DNA of 47,527 nt from HIMB11 sp965657135. Its GTDB lineage: Bacteria; Pseudomonadota; Alphaproteobacteria; Rhodobacterales; Rhodobacteraceae. The notes beneath the pieces were generated by a model. That model saw only the letters and a program-made list of their open reading frames with translations, made no database searches and was not told where the DNA came from. Made by a program: the position numbers and the translations under genes. Shown here piece after piece: positions 33,957-41,952 of the stretch (its first letter is position 1; every line of letters begins with the position of its first letter). The stretch spans positions 1 to 47,527 of the forward strand of contig CBFHNF010000018.1 in NCBI GenBank assembly GCA_965657135.1, in the 5' to 3' direction.

Positions 33957-34939
33957 ATAAGGATTTGATGATGGAGCGATTTGAAAACATTCCCGAGACA
34001 GCGCTGCGGTGGCACCAAGAGGGAAAAGGTGCGGTTCTGGCAACAGTTGTCGAAACTTGGGGGTCTGCCCCGCGTCGGGTTGGGGGACAATTGGTGATCA
34101 ATCGTGCAGGTGAAATGGAGGGCTCTGTTTCAGGGGGATGTGTCGAGGGTGCCGTTGTTTTAGAAGCGATCGAGGCGCTCGAAAAAGGGACGCACATGAT
34201 CCTAGAGTATGGGGTCAGTGATGGTGATGCCTTTGCAGTTGGGTTAGCCTGCGGTGGAACGATCCGCATTCTGGTTGAACCCGTGGGCAATGTCCTGCCT
34301 GTGCGCATGTTAGAGACCTTGGTCGAAGCACGCAAAAATCGTCGCGCCGTTGCCTATGTGGTAAATACAAACACTGGCGTGCGTCATCTGTCAGAAACTG
34401 GATACGACGCGCGGTTTCAAATGGATCGATCAGGTTTTGAAGAAGATCAAGAAACCTTTGTCGCAATTCACAATCCACCCTTGCGAATGGTTATCGTTGG
34501 CGCAGTGCATATCGCGCAGGCCCTGGTGCCAATGGCCCGGATCGCAGGATTTGACCCGTATCTTATCGACCCTCGCGAAAGTTTTGGATCCGCCACGCGC
34601 TTTCCTGAAACGCCAATTTTGGATGAGTGGCCGGATGAAGCGCTGGAAAACCTAGGCGCGGATGCGCGAACGGCGTTGGTGCTTCTTACGCATGATCCAA
34701 AATTGGATGATCCCGCGTTGGAGATAGGTTTGCGATCAGGGTTATTTTATATTGGGGCTTTGGGGTCCTCTCGCACCCATGCAAAGCGGGTGGAGAGACT
34801 AAGTTCGCGTGGGTTCAGCACGGATCAAATCACGCGCATTCACGGACCCATAGGCTTAAATATAGGAGCAGCAACACCTGCAGAAATAGCAGTGTCGATT
34901 ATGGCAGAAGTGCTGGGTCAATTGCGGGGCGCAAAATGA
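33953..34939 (+). CDS. XdhC family protein (molybdoenzyme maturation)
   Basis: 328 aa with an XdhC/CoxI N-terminal domain (VLATVVETWGSAPRRVGGQ and SGGCVEGAV) and a Rossmann-fold C-terminal domain (RMVIVGAVHIAQAL). XdhC binds molybdenum cofactor and inserts the sulfurated form into xanthine dehydrogenase-type enzymes. The target enzyme is not in this window. It overlaps both neighbours by 4 bases. An internal start at Met6 or Met7 is possible. Confidence 0.9.
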   Translation: MNKDLMMERFENIPETALRWHQEGKGAVLATVVETWGSAPRRVGGQLVINRAGEMEGSVSGGCVEGAVVLEAIEALEKGTHMILEYGVSDGDAFAVGLACGGTIRILVEPVGNVLPVRMLETLVEARKNRRAVAYVVNTNTGVRHLSETGYDARFQMDRSGFEEDQETFVAIHNPPLRMVIVGAVHIAQALVPMARIAGFDPYLIDPRESFGSATRFPETPILDEWPDEALENLGADARTALVLLTHDPKLDDPALEIGLRSGLFYIGALGSSRTHAKRVERLSSRGFSTDQITRIHGPIGLNIGAATPAEIAVSIMAEVLGQLRGAK

Positions 34940-35940
34940 AATTTGGCCCAGTGTCATTAGCGGATGCCTATGGTTCGATTCTGGCGCATTCGCACAAAAC
35001 CCGTTCAGGACGCATTCGGAAAGGCGTCATTTTAGGGGAGACTGAAATAAACGAATTGCGCGACGCGGGCATCGCATTTATCACTGCGGCACAGCTTGAG
35101 CCTGGTGACATTTTAGAAAACGATGCTGCAAAACTGTTTGCCAGCGCGCTTTGTCCAGAACCTAACAGCATGGGTGTTTCCCTGACCGAACCGTTCACGG
35201 GACGCGTGAACATTATTGCAAATGGCCCGGGTGTTGTGAAATTGGATGCTGCACGTCTCGTCGCTGCGAATTCTGTTGATCCTATGATTTCGGTGGCGAC
35301 AGTCCCTGATCTTCATCAGATGAATGAGGGTGGCTTAATCGCGACGATCAAAATCATCAGCTATAGCGTCCCTCAATCAAAACTGGATCAGGCATGTTCG
35401 CTTGCACGCAATTCCATTCGTCTCTTAACGCCGCAATTGAAAACCGCAGATCTAATCATATCGCAAACTGACGGTGGTGCGGGGGACAAGGGGAAACAAG
35501 CAATAATAGATAGATTAGATGCGCTAAAGGTGCATTTGGAAAATATCCGAATTGTCCCGCATTGTATCAATGATATTGCTGATGCGATTAATGCATCATG
35601 TGCGGATATGGTTCTGATCTTGTCTGGTTCGGCAACCTCAGATTGGGAAGATGTTGCCCCGAGTGCAGTTTTACAATCGGGTGGCGCTGTTGACCGATTT
35701 GGAATGCCCGTTGATCCCGGAAATTTATTGTTTTTAGGAAACATTGGGTCGCGCCCAGTAATTGGACTGCCGGGTTGTGCACGCTCACCTGCGCTGAATG
35801 GCGCAGATTGGGTGTTATCTCGGATTGTTTGCGGTGTCCCTATTACAGATGTTGATTTTGCTGAAATGGCGATTGGTGGACTGTTAAAGGAAATCCCAAC
35901 CCGGCCGCAACCCCGTCGCCCAAAAGGACGTACAAAATAG
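34936..35940 (+). CDS. molybdopterin-binding protein, MoeA/CinA-like
   Basis: 334 aa. It belongs to the molybdopterin-binding family next to XdhC in Rhodobacterales: GVVKLDAARLVAANSVD in the middle and the MPT-binding block SAVLQSGGAVDRFGMPVDPG with LLFLGNIGSRPVIGLPGCARSP. Some relatives carry a C-terminal MobA-like nucleotidyltransferase; this one ends at residue 334 with a basic PRRPKGRTK tail and lacks that domain. It likely handles molybdenum cofactor for the same enzyme as XdhC. It is the last gene of the four-gene unit. Confidence 0.82.
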   Translation: MKFGPVSLADAYGSILAHSHKTRSGRIRKGVILGETEINELRDAGIAFITAAQLEPGDILENDAAKLFASALCPEPNSMGVSLTEPFTGRVNIIANGPGVVKLDAARLVAANSVDPMISVATVPDLHQMNEGGLIATIKIISYSVPQSKLDQACSLARNSIRLLTPQLKTADLIISQTDGGAGDKGKQAIIDRLDALKVHLENIRIVPHCINDIADAINASCADMVLILSGSATSDWEDVAPSAVLQSGGAVDRFGMPVDPGNLLFLGNIGSRPVIGLPGCARSPALNGADWVLSRIVCGVPITDVDFAEMAIGGLLKEIPTRPQPRRPKGRTK

Positions 35941-35942
35941 AA

Positions 35943-35963
35943 CGCGGCCCAAAAAGAGCCGCG
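35943..35963. terminator. bidirectional hairpin between moeA-like gene and infC
   Basis: CGCGGC (35943-35948) pairs with GCCGCG (35958-35963), loop CCAAAAAGA. On the minus strand it is followed by TTCTATTTTG, so it works best as a terminator for infC; on the plus strand only a short A-rich tail follows. Confidence 0.5.
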
Positions 35964-35987
35964 CAAAATCATGTGAAACGAGTTTGA

Positions 35988-36536
35988 TTATTTGGCTGCC
36001 AGTGGACCGATCATCATGGTCATTTGACGGCCTTCCATTTTAGGCATGTTCTCAACTTTGCCATGTTCCTTTACGTCGTCGGCAACGCGGTGCAGCAACT
36101 CGCGCCCCAAATCCTGGTGCGCCATTTCCCGACCACGAAAACGCAGCGTTATTTTGACTTTGTCACCTTTTTCAAGGAATTTAAGCACAGAGCGCATCTT
36201 GACTTCATAGTCGTGCGTATCCGTTCCTGGACGGAATTTCACTTCTTTGACTTCAATGATCTTTTGCTTTTTGCGCGCCTCAGATTCGCGTTTTTGCTGT
36301 TCGTATTTGTATTTTCCGAAGTCCATGATTTTACACACGGGCGGCGATGCATTTGGCGAAATTTCTACCAAATCCAAACCGGCTTGATCGGCCATATCCA
36401 TTGCTTTTGCTGGGGAAACGACACCGACATTTTCGCCGTCAGCGCCGATAAGGCGAATTTCGAGTGCTTTGATCCGTTCATTTACGCGGGGACCAGTTTC
36501 GCGCGAGGGTGGCGCGTTGTGAGGCTTACGGGCTAT
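35988..36536 (-). CDS. infC: translation initiation factor IF-3 with AUA start codon
   Basis: 182 aa. IF3 prevents premature 50S joining and checks start-codon choice. From the first ATG (36401) only 137 residues would be made, lacking the N-domain. In the same frame the reading continues upstream through VNERIKALEIRLIGADGENV and RKPHNAPP to the codon ATA at 36534-36536, preceded by AAGGA with 8 bases spacing and an upstream TGA at 36552-36554. Homologues begin IARRPHNAPP at this position. No ATG, GTG or TTG is available. Rare start codons on infC are known (AUU in E. coli) and allow IF3 autoregulation. Confidence 0.88.
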   Translation of the reverse strand: MARKPHNAPPSRETGPRVNERIKALEIRLIGADGENVGVVSPAKAMDMADQAGLDLVEISPNASPPVCKIMDFGKYKYEQQKRESEARKKQKIIEVKEVKFRPGTDTHDYEVKMRSVLKFLEKGDKVKITLRFRGREMAHQDLGRELLHRVADDVKEHGKVENMPKMEGRQMTMMIGPLAAK

Positions 36537-36649
36537 TGTTTTGTTCCTTGTTCAATCAAAATTGCGTGGGCAACGTAACCACATAGCCCCTTTTATTCAA
36601 GCGCTAATAGTAGAAAAGCCGGATCTGTGGGGTGCTTTTTCTGCCATAT

Positions 36650-36663
36650 TGACAGTTCTGTCA
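36650..36663. repeat. perfect 14-base palindrome in the fpr-infC spacer
   Basis: TGACAG-TTCTGTCA is fully self-complementary apart from the central pair and lies between the fpr stop and the infC start. It may be an operator for infC or an mRNA structure after fpr. The spacer also holds AAAAGC/GCTTTT arms (about 36615-36640) resembling a weak terminator for fpr. Confidence 0.3.
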
Positions 36664-36678
36664 CGGTTTTACCTGTGA

Positions 36679-37491
36679 TCAACCGACAAAGGCCTTTTCA
36701 ACGACATATTCCGCTGGTTCTGAGTTTGCACCTTCACGCAGTCCATGGCGTTCTAAAATTTCCTTAATGTCAGTATTCAGCCCAATTGATCCACATACCA
36801 TTGCGCGATCTTTTTGTGGTCCAAAATCGCTGACACCTAAGTCGCCAAATAACGTCCCATCATTGATTAGTGTGGTAATGCGACCCATTTTGGGACTGGC
36901 TTGGCGTGTTGTGGTGGGATAATAAACTAACTTTTCCAAATTTTCGGCACCAACCAACTCTGACATCAATTCATCTGATTTTACCTGTTCTACCAATTGG
37001 CGCCCGTATTCAAGCTCTGCCACGTCACGACAGGTATGGGTTAGGATAATTTGGTCATAATCTTCGTAGGTTTGCGGTTCCCGAATAAGGGATGCAAACG
37101 GCGCGATTCCTGTTCCGGTTGCAAAAAACCAAAGACGCTTACCGGGTAGTAGCGCATCGTGTACCAATGTTCCAACTGGTTTGGGTCGTAGTATGATTTG
37201 ATCGCCTGCCTTGATGTGTTGCAAACGACTGGTTAGTGGTCCGTCTTGCACCTTGATCGAATAGAATTCTAATTCATCATCCCAAGCAGGGGATGCGATT
37301 GAATAAGCCCGCAGCAGAGGCTTCCCATCTTCTTTCAATAAGCCGATCATCACGAATTCGCCCGATCTAAACCTAAGCGATTGCGGTCGGCTGACACGAA
37401 ATGAAAATAGGCGATCTGTCCAATGCTTAACATCCAATACTGTTTGTGCATCGGGAAGGGTTGGAACTTTTGCTACTGTCGCGGTTGTCAC
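36679..37491 (-). CDS. fpr: ferredoxin--NADP reductase
   Basis: 270 aa. FAD-binding motif RAYSIASP (around residue 70) and NADP-binding GTGIAPFASLI place it in the bacterial FpR class. It moves electrons between NADPH and ferredoxin or flavodoxin. The start is GTG at 37491; the upstream ATG is cut off by a stop after three codons. It is divergent from an Lrp-type regulator, and a cytochrome P450 gene lies one gene away, so it could serve as its reductase (inference). Confidence 0.95.
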   Translation of the reverse strand: MTTATVAKVPTLPDAQTVLDVKHWTDRLFSFRVSRPQSLRFRSGEFVMIGLLKEDGKPLLRAYSIASPAWDDELEFYSIKVQDGPLTSRLQHIKAGDQIILRPKPVGTLVHDALLPGKRLWFFATGTGIAPFASLIREPQTYEDYDQIILTHTCRDVAELEYGRQLVEQVKSDELMSELVGAENLEKLVYYPTTTRQASPKMGRITTLINDGTLFGDLGVSDFGPQKDRAMVCGSIGLNTDIKEILERHGLREGANSEPAEYVVEKAFVG

Positions 37492-37778
37492 TGGGCTCTA
37501 CTCTGTCATGTTTAATTGTCACATTTCTTTTAAGCGTTTTTGTCACAATTGGCTAGGTGATATTATAAAACCGTGGCTGACTGACACTGAGAGGTGGAAC
37601 GGCTTGAAACCGGTTGTGCGCCTTTGACATGTGGTACAATACTGTCGTCCATTTCTGCTGGATTAAACAGCAATTTGGGAAAAAATCCTAAAAAAATATA
37701 CGAAGAGAGTGCATTTTGGGATTGTGTTCTGTATGAGTGCGAATCTGAAGTAAATCAATAAAGGTAGGTGCTTAGGCA
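37492..37778 (+). promoter_or_regulatory. divergent regulatory region fpr / Lrp-type gene
   Basis: 287 bases without a gene. TTGTCACA occurs twice (37516-37523 and 37540-37547), 24 bases apart. TTGTCA (37540) with TTATAA (37563-37568) at 17 bases is a possible plus-strand promoter, but it would give a leader of about 200 bases; TACAAT at 37635-37640 is another -10 candidate. The region from 37670 is A-rich. All promoter calls here are tentative. Confidence 0.3.
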
Positions 37779-38237
37779 ATGTTGCGTTTGGATGATACAG
37801 ATCGAAAAATTTTGGTTGAGCTGCAGAGCGATGCCAACCAATCCCTTGAGGAAATCGCCAAAAAGGCCAACAGTTCTAAAACGCCTGTTTGGAACCGTAT
37901 TCGCAAAATGCGCGATGCGGGTATCATCAAACAAAGCACGACACTATTGGATGCCGAAGCCTTAGGATTTGAGGCTTGTTTTTTTGTTCTGATCAGAACC
38001 AGTGAACATGAGGCCAGTTGGCAGGCCGCGTTTTTGCGGGCATTGAATGATCGACCAGAAGTGCAAGAGGCACATCGTCTTGCGGGTGATATTGATTACA
38101 TCTTAAAGGTTCGGGTGAAAAATGCTCGGGCCTATGATCGATTTTATCAAGCCCTGATTTCTGAGGTGAAGGTGCATAATGTTACCGCACTTTTATCTAT
38201 GGAAGAAATCAAAAGTACCACACAACTACCGCTTTAG
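37779..38237 (+). CDS. Lrp/AsnC family transcriptional regulator
   Basis: 152 aa. The N-terminal helix-turn-helix (SLEEIAKKANSSKTPVWNRI) is followed by the ligand-binding RAM/AsnC domain (from about residue 60). Such regulators form octamers and often respond to amino acids. ATG 37779 begins at the family N-terminus. The gene's 3' end overlaps the convergent P450 gene by 4 bases. Target genes may include fpr across the shared leader. Confidence 0.93.
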   Translation: MLRLDDTDRKILVELQSDANQSLEEIAKKANSSKTPVWNRIRKMRDAGIIKQSTTLLDAEALGFEACFFVLIRTSEHEASWQAAFLRALNDRPEVQEAHRLAGDIDYILKVRVKNARAYDRFYQALISEVKVHNVTALLSMEEIKSTTQLPL

Positions 38238-39409
38238 GTTTGAACCCACAGCGCCTCTAGCCCATGAAAATGATACAAGTTTGCGTATTTCGGGTGTGAG
38301 GTGATACGCAAATTTGGGTGACGTTGGAAAAGAGCTTGCAGTGCAATTTGCATTTCCATCCGCGCAAGCGGAGCGCCCAAGCAAAAATGAATGCCCGATC
38401 CAAATGCGTGGTTTTTTTGCACCACGCGCATTGGATCAAACGTTTCAGGACTGTCCCAGCGTTTCGGGTCGCGCCCTGATGCGCCAATCATCAATGCGAT
38501 CTGAGCTCCTGGGTTAAGCGTGTGTTCAGCCACATTAACCGTATTGTAGACGTAGCGTGTGAACATATGCAGCGGGGGATCGTAACGCAAAATTTCCTCA
38601 ACCGTTCCTGCGATTGTGCTTTGTGCAAACCATTCAGGGTTTGTGCCGTGCTCAATAATCGCTTTGATTCCGTTGCCAAGCGTATGCACGGTCGCCTCGT
38701 GGCCAGCGTTCAACAATAGAATACAGGTTGTTATCACTTCTTGGCGCGTTAGGCGCGCGCCATCTTCTTCGGCTGCGATCAGATGAGAAATTAAATCGTC
38801 GGCGGGCTGGGCGCGACGTTTTTCTATATATTGGCCCATAAAAGTTGAAAACTCGATCGTCGATGCTACTGCACGCTCCTCTAATTCGCGCGTGCGGCGT
38901 GCTTGGTACATCATCACCATATCGTTGGACCAGCGCAGCAAATCGGGCGTCATGCTTTCTGGGACACCCAGCAACCGCGCGATAACGATGACAGGCACCT
39001 GCGTTGCAAAGGTTGATAAAATGTCAAAGGGTTCACTGGGAAAATCATCGATCAAAGAGTGACACAGCGCCGTAATTTCAGGACCCAGTGTTGCAATTCG
39101 TCGCGATGTGAATGCATGTAAAACCATTTTGCGCAAATGCGTGTGCCTGGGTGGTTCCAGCTCTAGCATCGAATGTGCTTCAATATCGTAAAATGGTTGT
39201 AAGTGATCCGGGATCGGGACTTGACGTGAATGTTTGATTTCACGACCTAAATATTTGTTACGAAACAAACTATCTATTTCGGCATAGGAAAAAATGGCCG
39301 GCATTTCATACTCGGACCAGTAGACAACTTTTTTCTGGATCTGGCTGTAAATTTGATATGGGTTTTGCACAAATACAGGATCAGTAGGTGATATTTGAAT
39401 TTTTTTCAC
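38234..39409 (-). CDS. cytochrome P450
   Basis: 391 aa, soluble bacterial class. The haem ligand is Cys343 in FGSGIHFCLG, the ExxR motif is Glu272-I-L-Arg275, and the I-helix motif AGHEAT (235-240) has Thr240 one residue later than the classic AGxET order, as in several bacterial families. It needs a ferredoxin and reductase. The substrate is not predictable. It lies 27 bases downstream of tpiA on the same strand, so it may be read through from tpiA, and overlaps the convergent lrp gene by 4 bases. Confidence 0.94.
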   Translation of the reverse strand: MKKIQISPTDPVFVQNPYQIYSQIQKKVVYWSEYEMPAIFSYAEIDSLFRNKYLGREIKHSRQVPIPDHLQPFYDIEAHSMLELEPPRHTHLRKMVLHAFTSRRIATLGPEITALCHSLIDDFPSEPFDILSTFATQVPVIVIARLLGVPESMTPDLLRWSNDMVMMYQARRTRELEERAVASTIEFSTFMGQYIEKRRAQPADDLISHLIAAEEDGARLTRQEVITTCILLLNAGHEATVHTLGNGIKAIIEHGTNPEWFAQSTIAGTVEEILRYDPPLHMFTRYVYNTVNVAEHTLNPGAQIALMIGASGRDPKRWDSPETFDPMRVVQKNHAFGSGIHFCLGAPLARMEMQIALQALFQRHPNLRITSHPKYANLYHFHGLEALWVQT

Positions 39410-39436
39410 AGCTGAACCACCCCTTATTACGCTTGC

Positions 39437-40174
39437 TTATGCCTGCGCCAAGGCTTTGATGATGGGGATGAAATCTGCGGCTTTCAGGCTTGCACCACCA
39501 ACCAAGGCGCCATCAACATTTGCAACCGAAAAAATATCACTTGCGTTCGATCCTTTGACAGATCCACCGTATAGCAGGCTGAAGTTTTGAGCATCGTCAC
39601 CAAATCGTTCAACCAATGTCATACGTATAAAGTGATGCGCCTGTGCAATTTGTTCTAGGGTTGGCACCAACCCCGTTCCAATGGCCCAGACGGGTTCATA
39701 AGCGATGACCGTGTTGTCCGATGTCGCGCCATCGGGGACTGAGCCCGCAAGTTGCGTTTCAAGAATCTCAAGTGTTTTGTCGGCATCTCGCTCCGCTAGA
39801 GTTTCGCCGATACATATGATTGCCGTCAGATGCGCATGATGTGCTGCCATCGCCTTGTTGTGAACGATCTGATCGGTTTCTGCATGATCTGTTCTGCGTT
39901 CCGAATGACCGATAATCGTATACACCGCACCAGTGCCTGCAATTTGATCTGCTGAAATATCGCCAGTATGGGCGCCTGATTTAGCCGTATGACAATCCTG
40001 TGCACCAATTTTGATGGGCCCCCGCATTTCATTTGCAGTGATTAAGAGATGTGCAGGTGGGCATAAAACGACAGTGGGGTCCTCGGGTGTTACACTGTTG
40101 GCTATCGTGTGCAATTCAGCTAGATCCGGCTGGAGCCCATGCATTTTCCAGTTTCCTGCAGCAATTTTTTGCAT
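39437..40174 (-). CDS. tpiA: triose-phosphate isomerase
   Basis: 245 aa. Catalytic residues are visible: Asn8 and Lys10 in AGNWKM, His in IIGHSERR and Glu in AYEPVWAIG; the phosphate loop is YGGSVKGSN. It interconverts dihydroxyacetone phosphate and glyceraldehyde 3-phosphate. ATG 40174 has AGGAG 7 bases upstream, which rejects the longer reading from 40345. It is divergent from the 2OG dioxygenase gene over 87 bases. Confidence 0.97.
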   Translation of the reverse strand: MQKIAAGNWKMHGLQPDLAELHTIANSVTPEDPTVVLCPPAHLLITANEMRGPIKIGAQDCHTAKSGAHTGDISADQIAGTGAVYTIIGHSERRTDHAETDQIVHNKAMAAHHAHLTAIICIGETLAERDADKTLEILETQLAGSVPDGATSDNTVIAYEPVWAIGTGLVPTLEQIAQAHHFIRMTLVERFGDDAQNFSLLYGGSVKGSNASDIFSVANVDGALVGGASLKAADFIPIIKALAQA

Positions 40175-40261
40175 CACGATCTCCTTGGCTGACCTAAACC
40201 TTGTCTTCTCATATCTTACTAGGTATGGCCCATTCCGATACACGGATGCAAGAGAGTGTTT

Positions 40262-41164
40262 ATGATCCCCAAGATTGATTTGCAGGCACTGAATGCCAAA
40301 CATCCAACCGCTGTTGATGCTTTGATTTCTGGCATTTCGAAACATGGATTTCTAATTGTGCATAACGCGGGTTTGTCGGTTGAGAGTGTCGCGCATGTCA
40401 TTGAAACGTATCGGCGATTCTTTTTGTTAGATACGGATGAAAAATCGCGTGTCAGCATGGCAAAAACTGGATCGAACCGCGGATGGGGTGCCTCGGGGAG
40501 TGAACAGATCGATCCGAATGCAAACCCAGATTATAAAGAGGTGTTTGATAGTGGGTATGTTCCGCCTATCGATCATAATTACGCGAATTATCCCTTTTAT
40601 GCCCCAAATCAATAGCCAAAGAATCCGCCAAATTTTGAGGAGGTTATTCGAGGCTATTACGATGCAGCCCTACATGTGGCGATGGAGGTATTACATGCGA
40701 TTGCAAGTGCGTTGGGGTTGGACCAAGATTATTTTAGTGATAAATTTTCGCACCCCATGGCGTTGTTGCGCGGGAATTATTATCCGGCACGGCCAGACTG
40801 GGCAGGCGACAAAGATTTTGGCATCGCCGCGCATACGGATTATGGTTGCGTGACGTTCCTGGCAACAGACGGCGTGAATGGTTTAGAAGTGCAATCTCCA
40901 AATGGTGATTGGGTGAACGTTCAGGCCGAAAAAGGTGAATTTATCATCAATTTTGGTGAAATGCTGCAAATGTGGACCGATGGCGTTGTGCGCGCGACAC
41001 CGCATCGTGTGCGTGGCAGCGATCAAGAGCGGATTTCAGTGCCGTTGTTTTTCAATCCCAACTATGACACGAACGTTGCCCCCTTGGGGTCAACAGATCA
41101 TATCAAAGCTGGTGATCATTTAAAGAAACGATTTGAGGAAACCTATCTTCACTTAAAAAAGTGA
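40262..41164 (+). pseudogene. 2-oxoglutarate/Fe(II) dioxygenase (isopenicillin N synthase family) interrupted by in-frame TAG
   Basis: The frame runs 300 codons with one internal stop, TAG at 40613-40615 (codon 118). Both sides are in the same frame and belong to one protein: the N-terminal DIOX_N part (GISKHGFLIVHNAGL) and the C-terminal dioxygenase core with iron ligands His191, Asp193 (AHTDYG) and His248 (TPHRV), and the 2OG-binding Arg257-x-Ser259 (RISVP). Homologues typically have Trp at the stop (NQWP-like), so a single G-to-A change of TGG to TAG explains it. The downstream part is undecayed, so the lesion is recent, a sequencing error, or suppressed. Starts are ATG 40262 or GTG 40256. 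Confidence 0.85.
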
Positions 41165-41515
41165 TTACATGCCTTCAAATTTGATGGATTCACCGCAGCC
41201 GCAGGCTTCGACAACATTTGGGTTTTTAAACTTGAACCCAGATTCCAATAGGCTTGTTTCGTAATCTATTTGAGTGCCGAACAAAAACATTTGCGCCATC
41301 GGCGCAATGATAACCCGCACACCATCTTGTTCCACGACTTCATCATGGGTATCCGGACCATCTACATAATCCAAAGTATATTCCATACCGGCGCAGCCGC
41401 CCTTTTTGACACCGAGTTTTAGGCCCCAATGCCCATCCTTATCCATCAGCTTTTGGATATGGCCCACCGCTGATGGGGTAAGCGTCACAGGTGGATTTCC
41501 AGGAATGCCAAACAT
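41165..41515 (-). CDS. A-type Fe-S carrier (HesB/IscA/SufA family)
   Basis: 116 aa. The three cluster-binding cysteines are Cys41 (KKGGCAGMEY), Cys105 and Cys107 (ACGCGES). A-type carriers receive Fe-S clusters from the SUF system and deliver them to enzymes. The ATG overlaps the stop of the DUF59 gene by one base, so the two are coupled. Its stop codon abuts the stop of the convergent dioxygenase gene with no intervening base. sufA would be a reasonable name but the class is not decided. Confidence 0.93.
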   Translation of the reverse strand: MFGIPGNPPVTLTPSAVGHIQKLMDKDGHWGLKLGVKKGGCAGMEYTLDYVDGPDTHDEVVEQDGVRVIIAPMAQMFLFGTQIDYETSLLESGFKFKNPNVVEACGCGESIKFEGM

Positions 41516-41877
41516 TACATGAATCCTAGTTCTAAACGCGCTTCATCTGACATCATGTCCATGCCCCAGGGTGGGTCCCATGTTAATTCCACTTCAACTG
41601 ATTTCACACCCGCAACAGGTTCGATTGCATCATTCAACCAACCCGGCATTTCACCTGCCACTGGACAGCCAGGGGCGGTCAATGTCATAATCAATCGAAC
41701 GTCATTTTCAGTATTAATATCAATTGTATAGACCAAGCCCAAATCATAAATATTCACTGGAATTTCTGGGTCGTATACCGTGCGACATGCCTCGACCACT
41801 GCATCATATAGTGGATGATCAGTTGTCGACGGTTCAATCAGTGGTGTGCCCTCAAACGGGGGACTTGGATGTGTCAT
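41515..41877 (-). CDS. DUF59 / SufT-like Fe-S assembly protein
   Basis: 120 aa from ATG 41877 (an in-frame ATG at 41910 would add 11). The MIP18/DUF59 fold shows DPEIPVNIYDLGLVY and the TLTAPGCPVAGEMPGW loop with its conserved Cys, ending in WDPPWGMDMMSDEARLELG. These proteins (SufT, PaaD group) help mature Fe-S proteins. It precedes the A-type carrier, as at the end of suf operons, but here the core suf genes are absent. Confidence 0.9.
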   Translation of the reverse strand: MTHPSPPFEGTPLIEPSTTDHPLYDAVVEACRTVYDPEIPVNIYDLGLVYTIDINTENDVRLIMTLTAPGCPVAGEMPGWLNDAIEPVAGVKSVEVELTWDPPWGMDMMSDEARLELGFM

Positions 41878-41952
41878 GTCTGTGTTTCGTCCTATTTCCT
41901 GACAAAACATATAGGGTATTATTGTCGCCGCGTCCAGAGGTGCAGCGTGACC

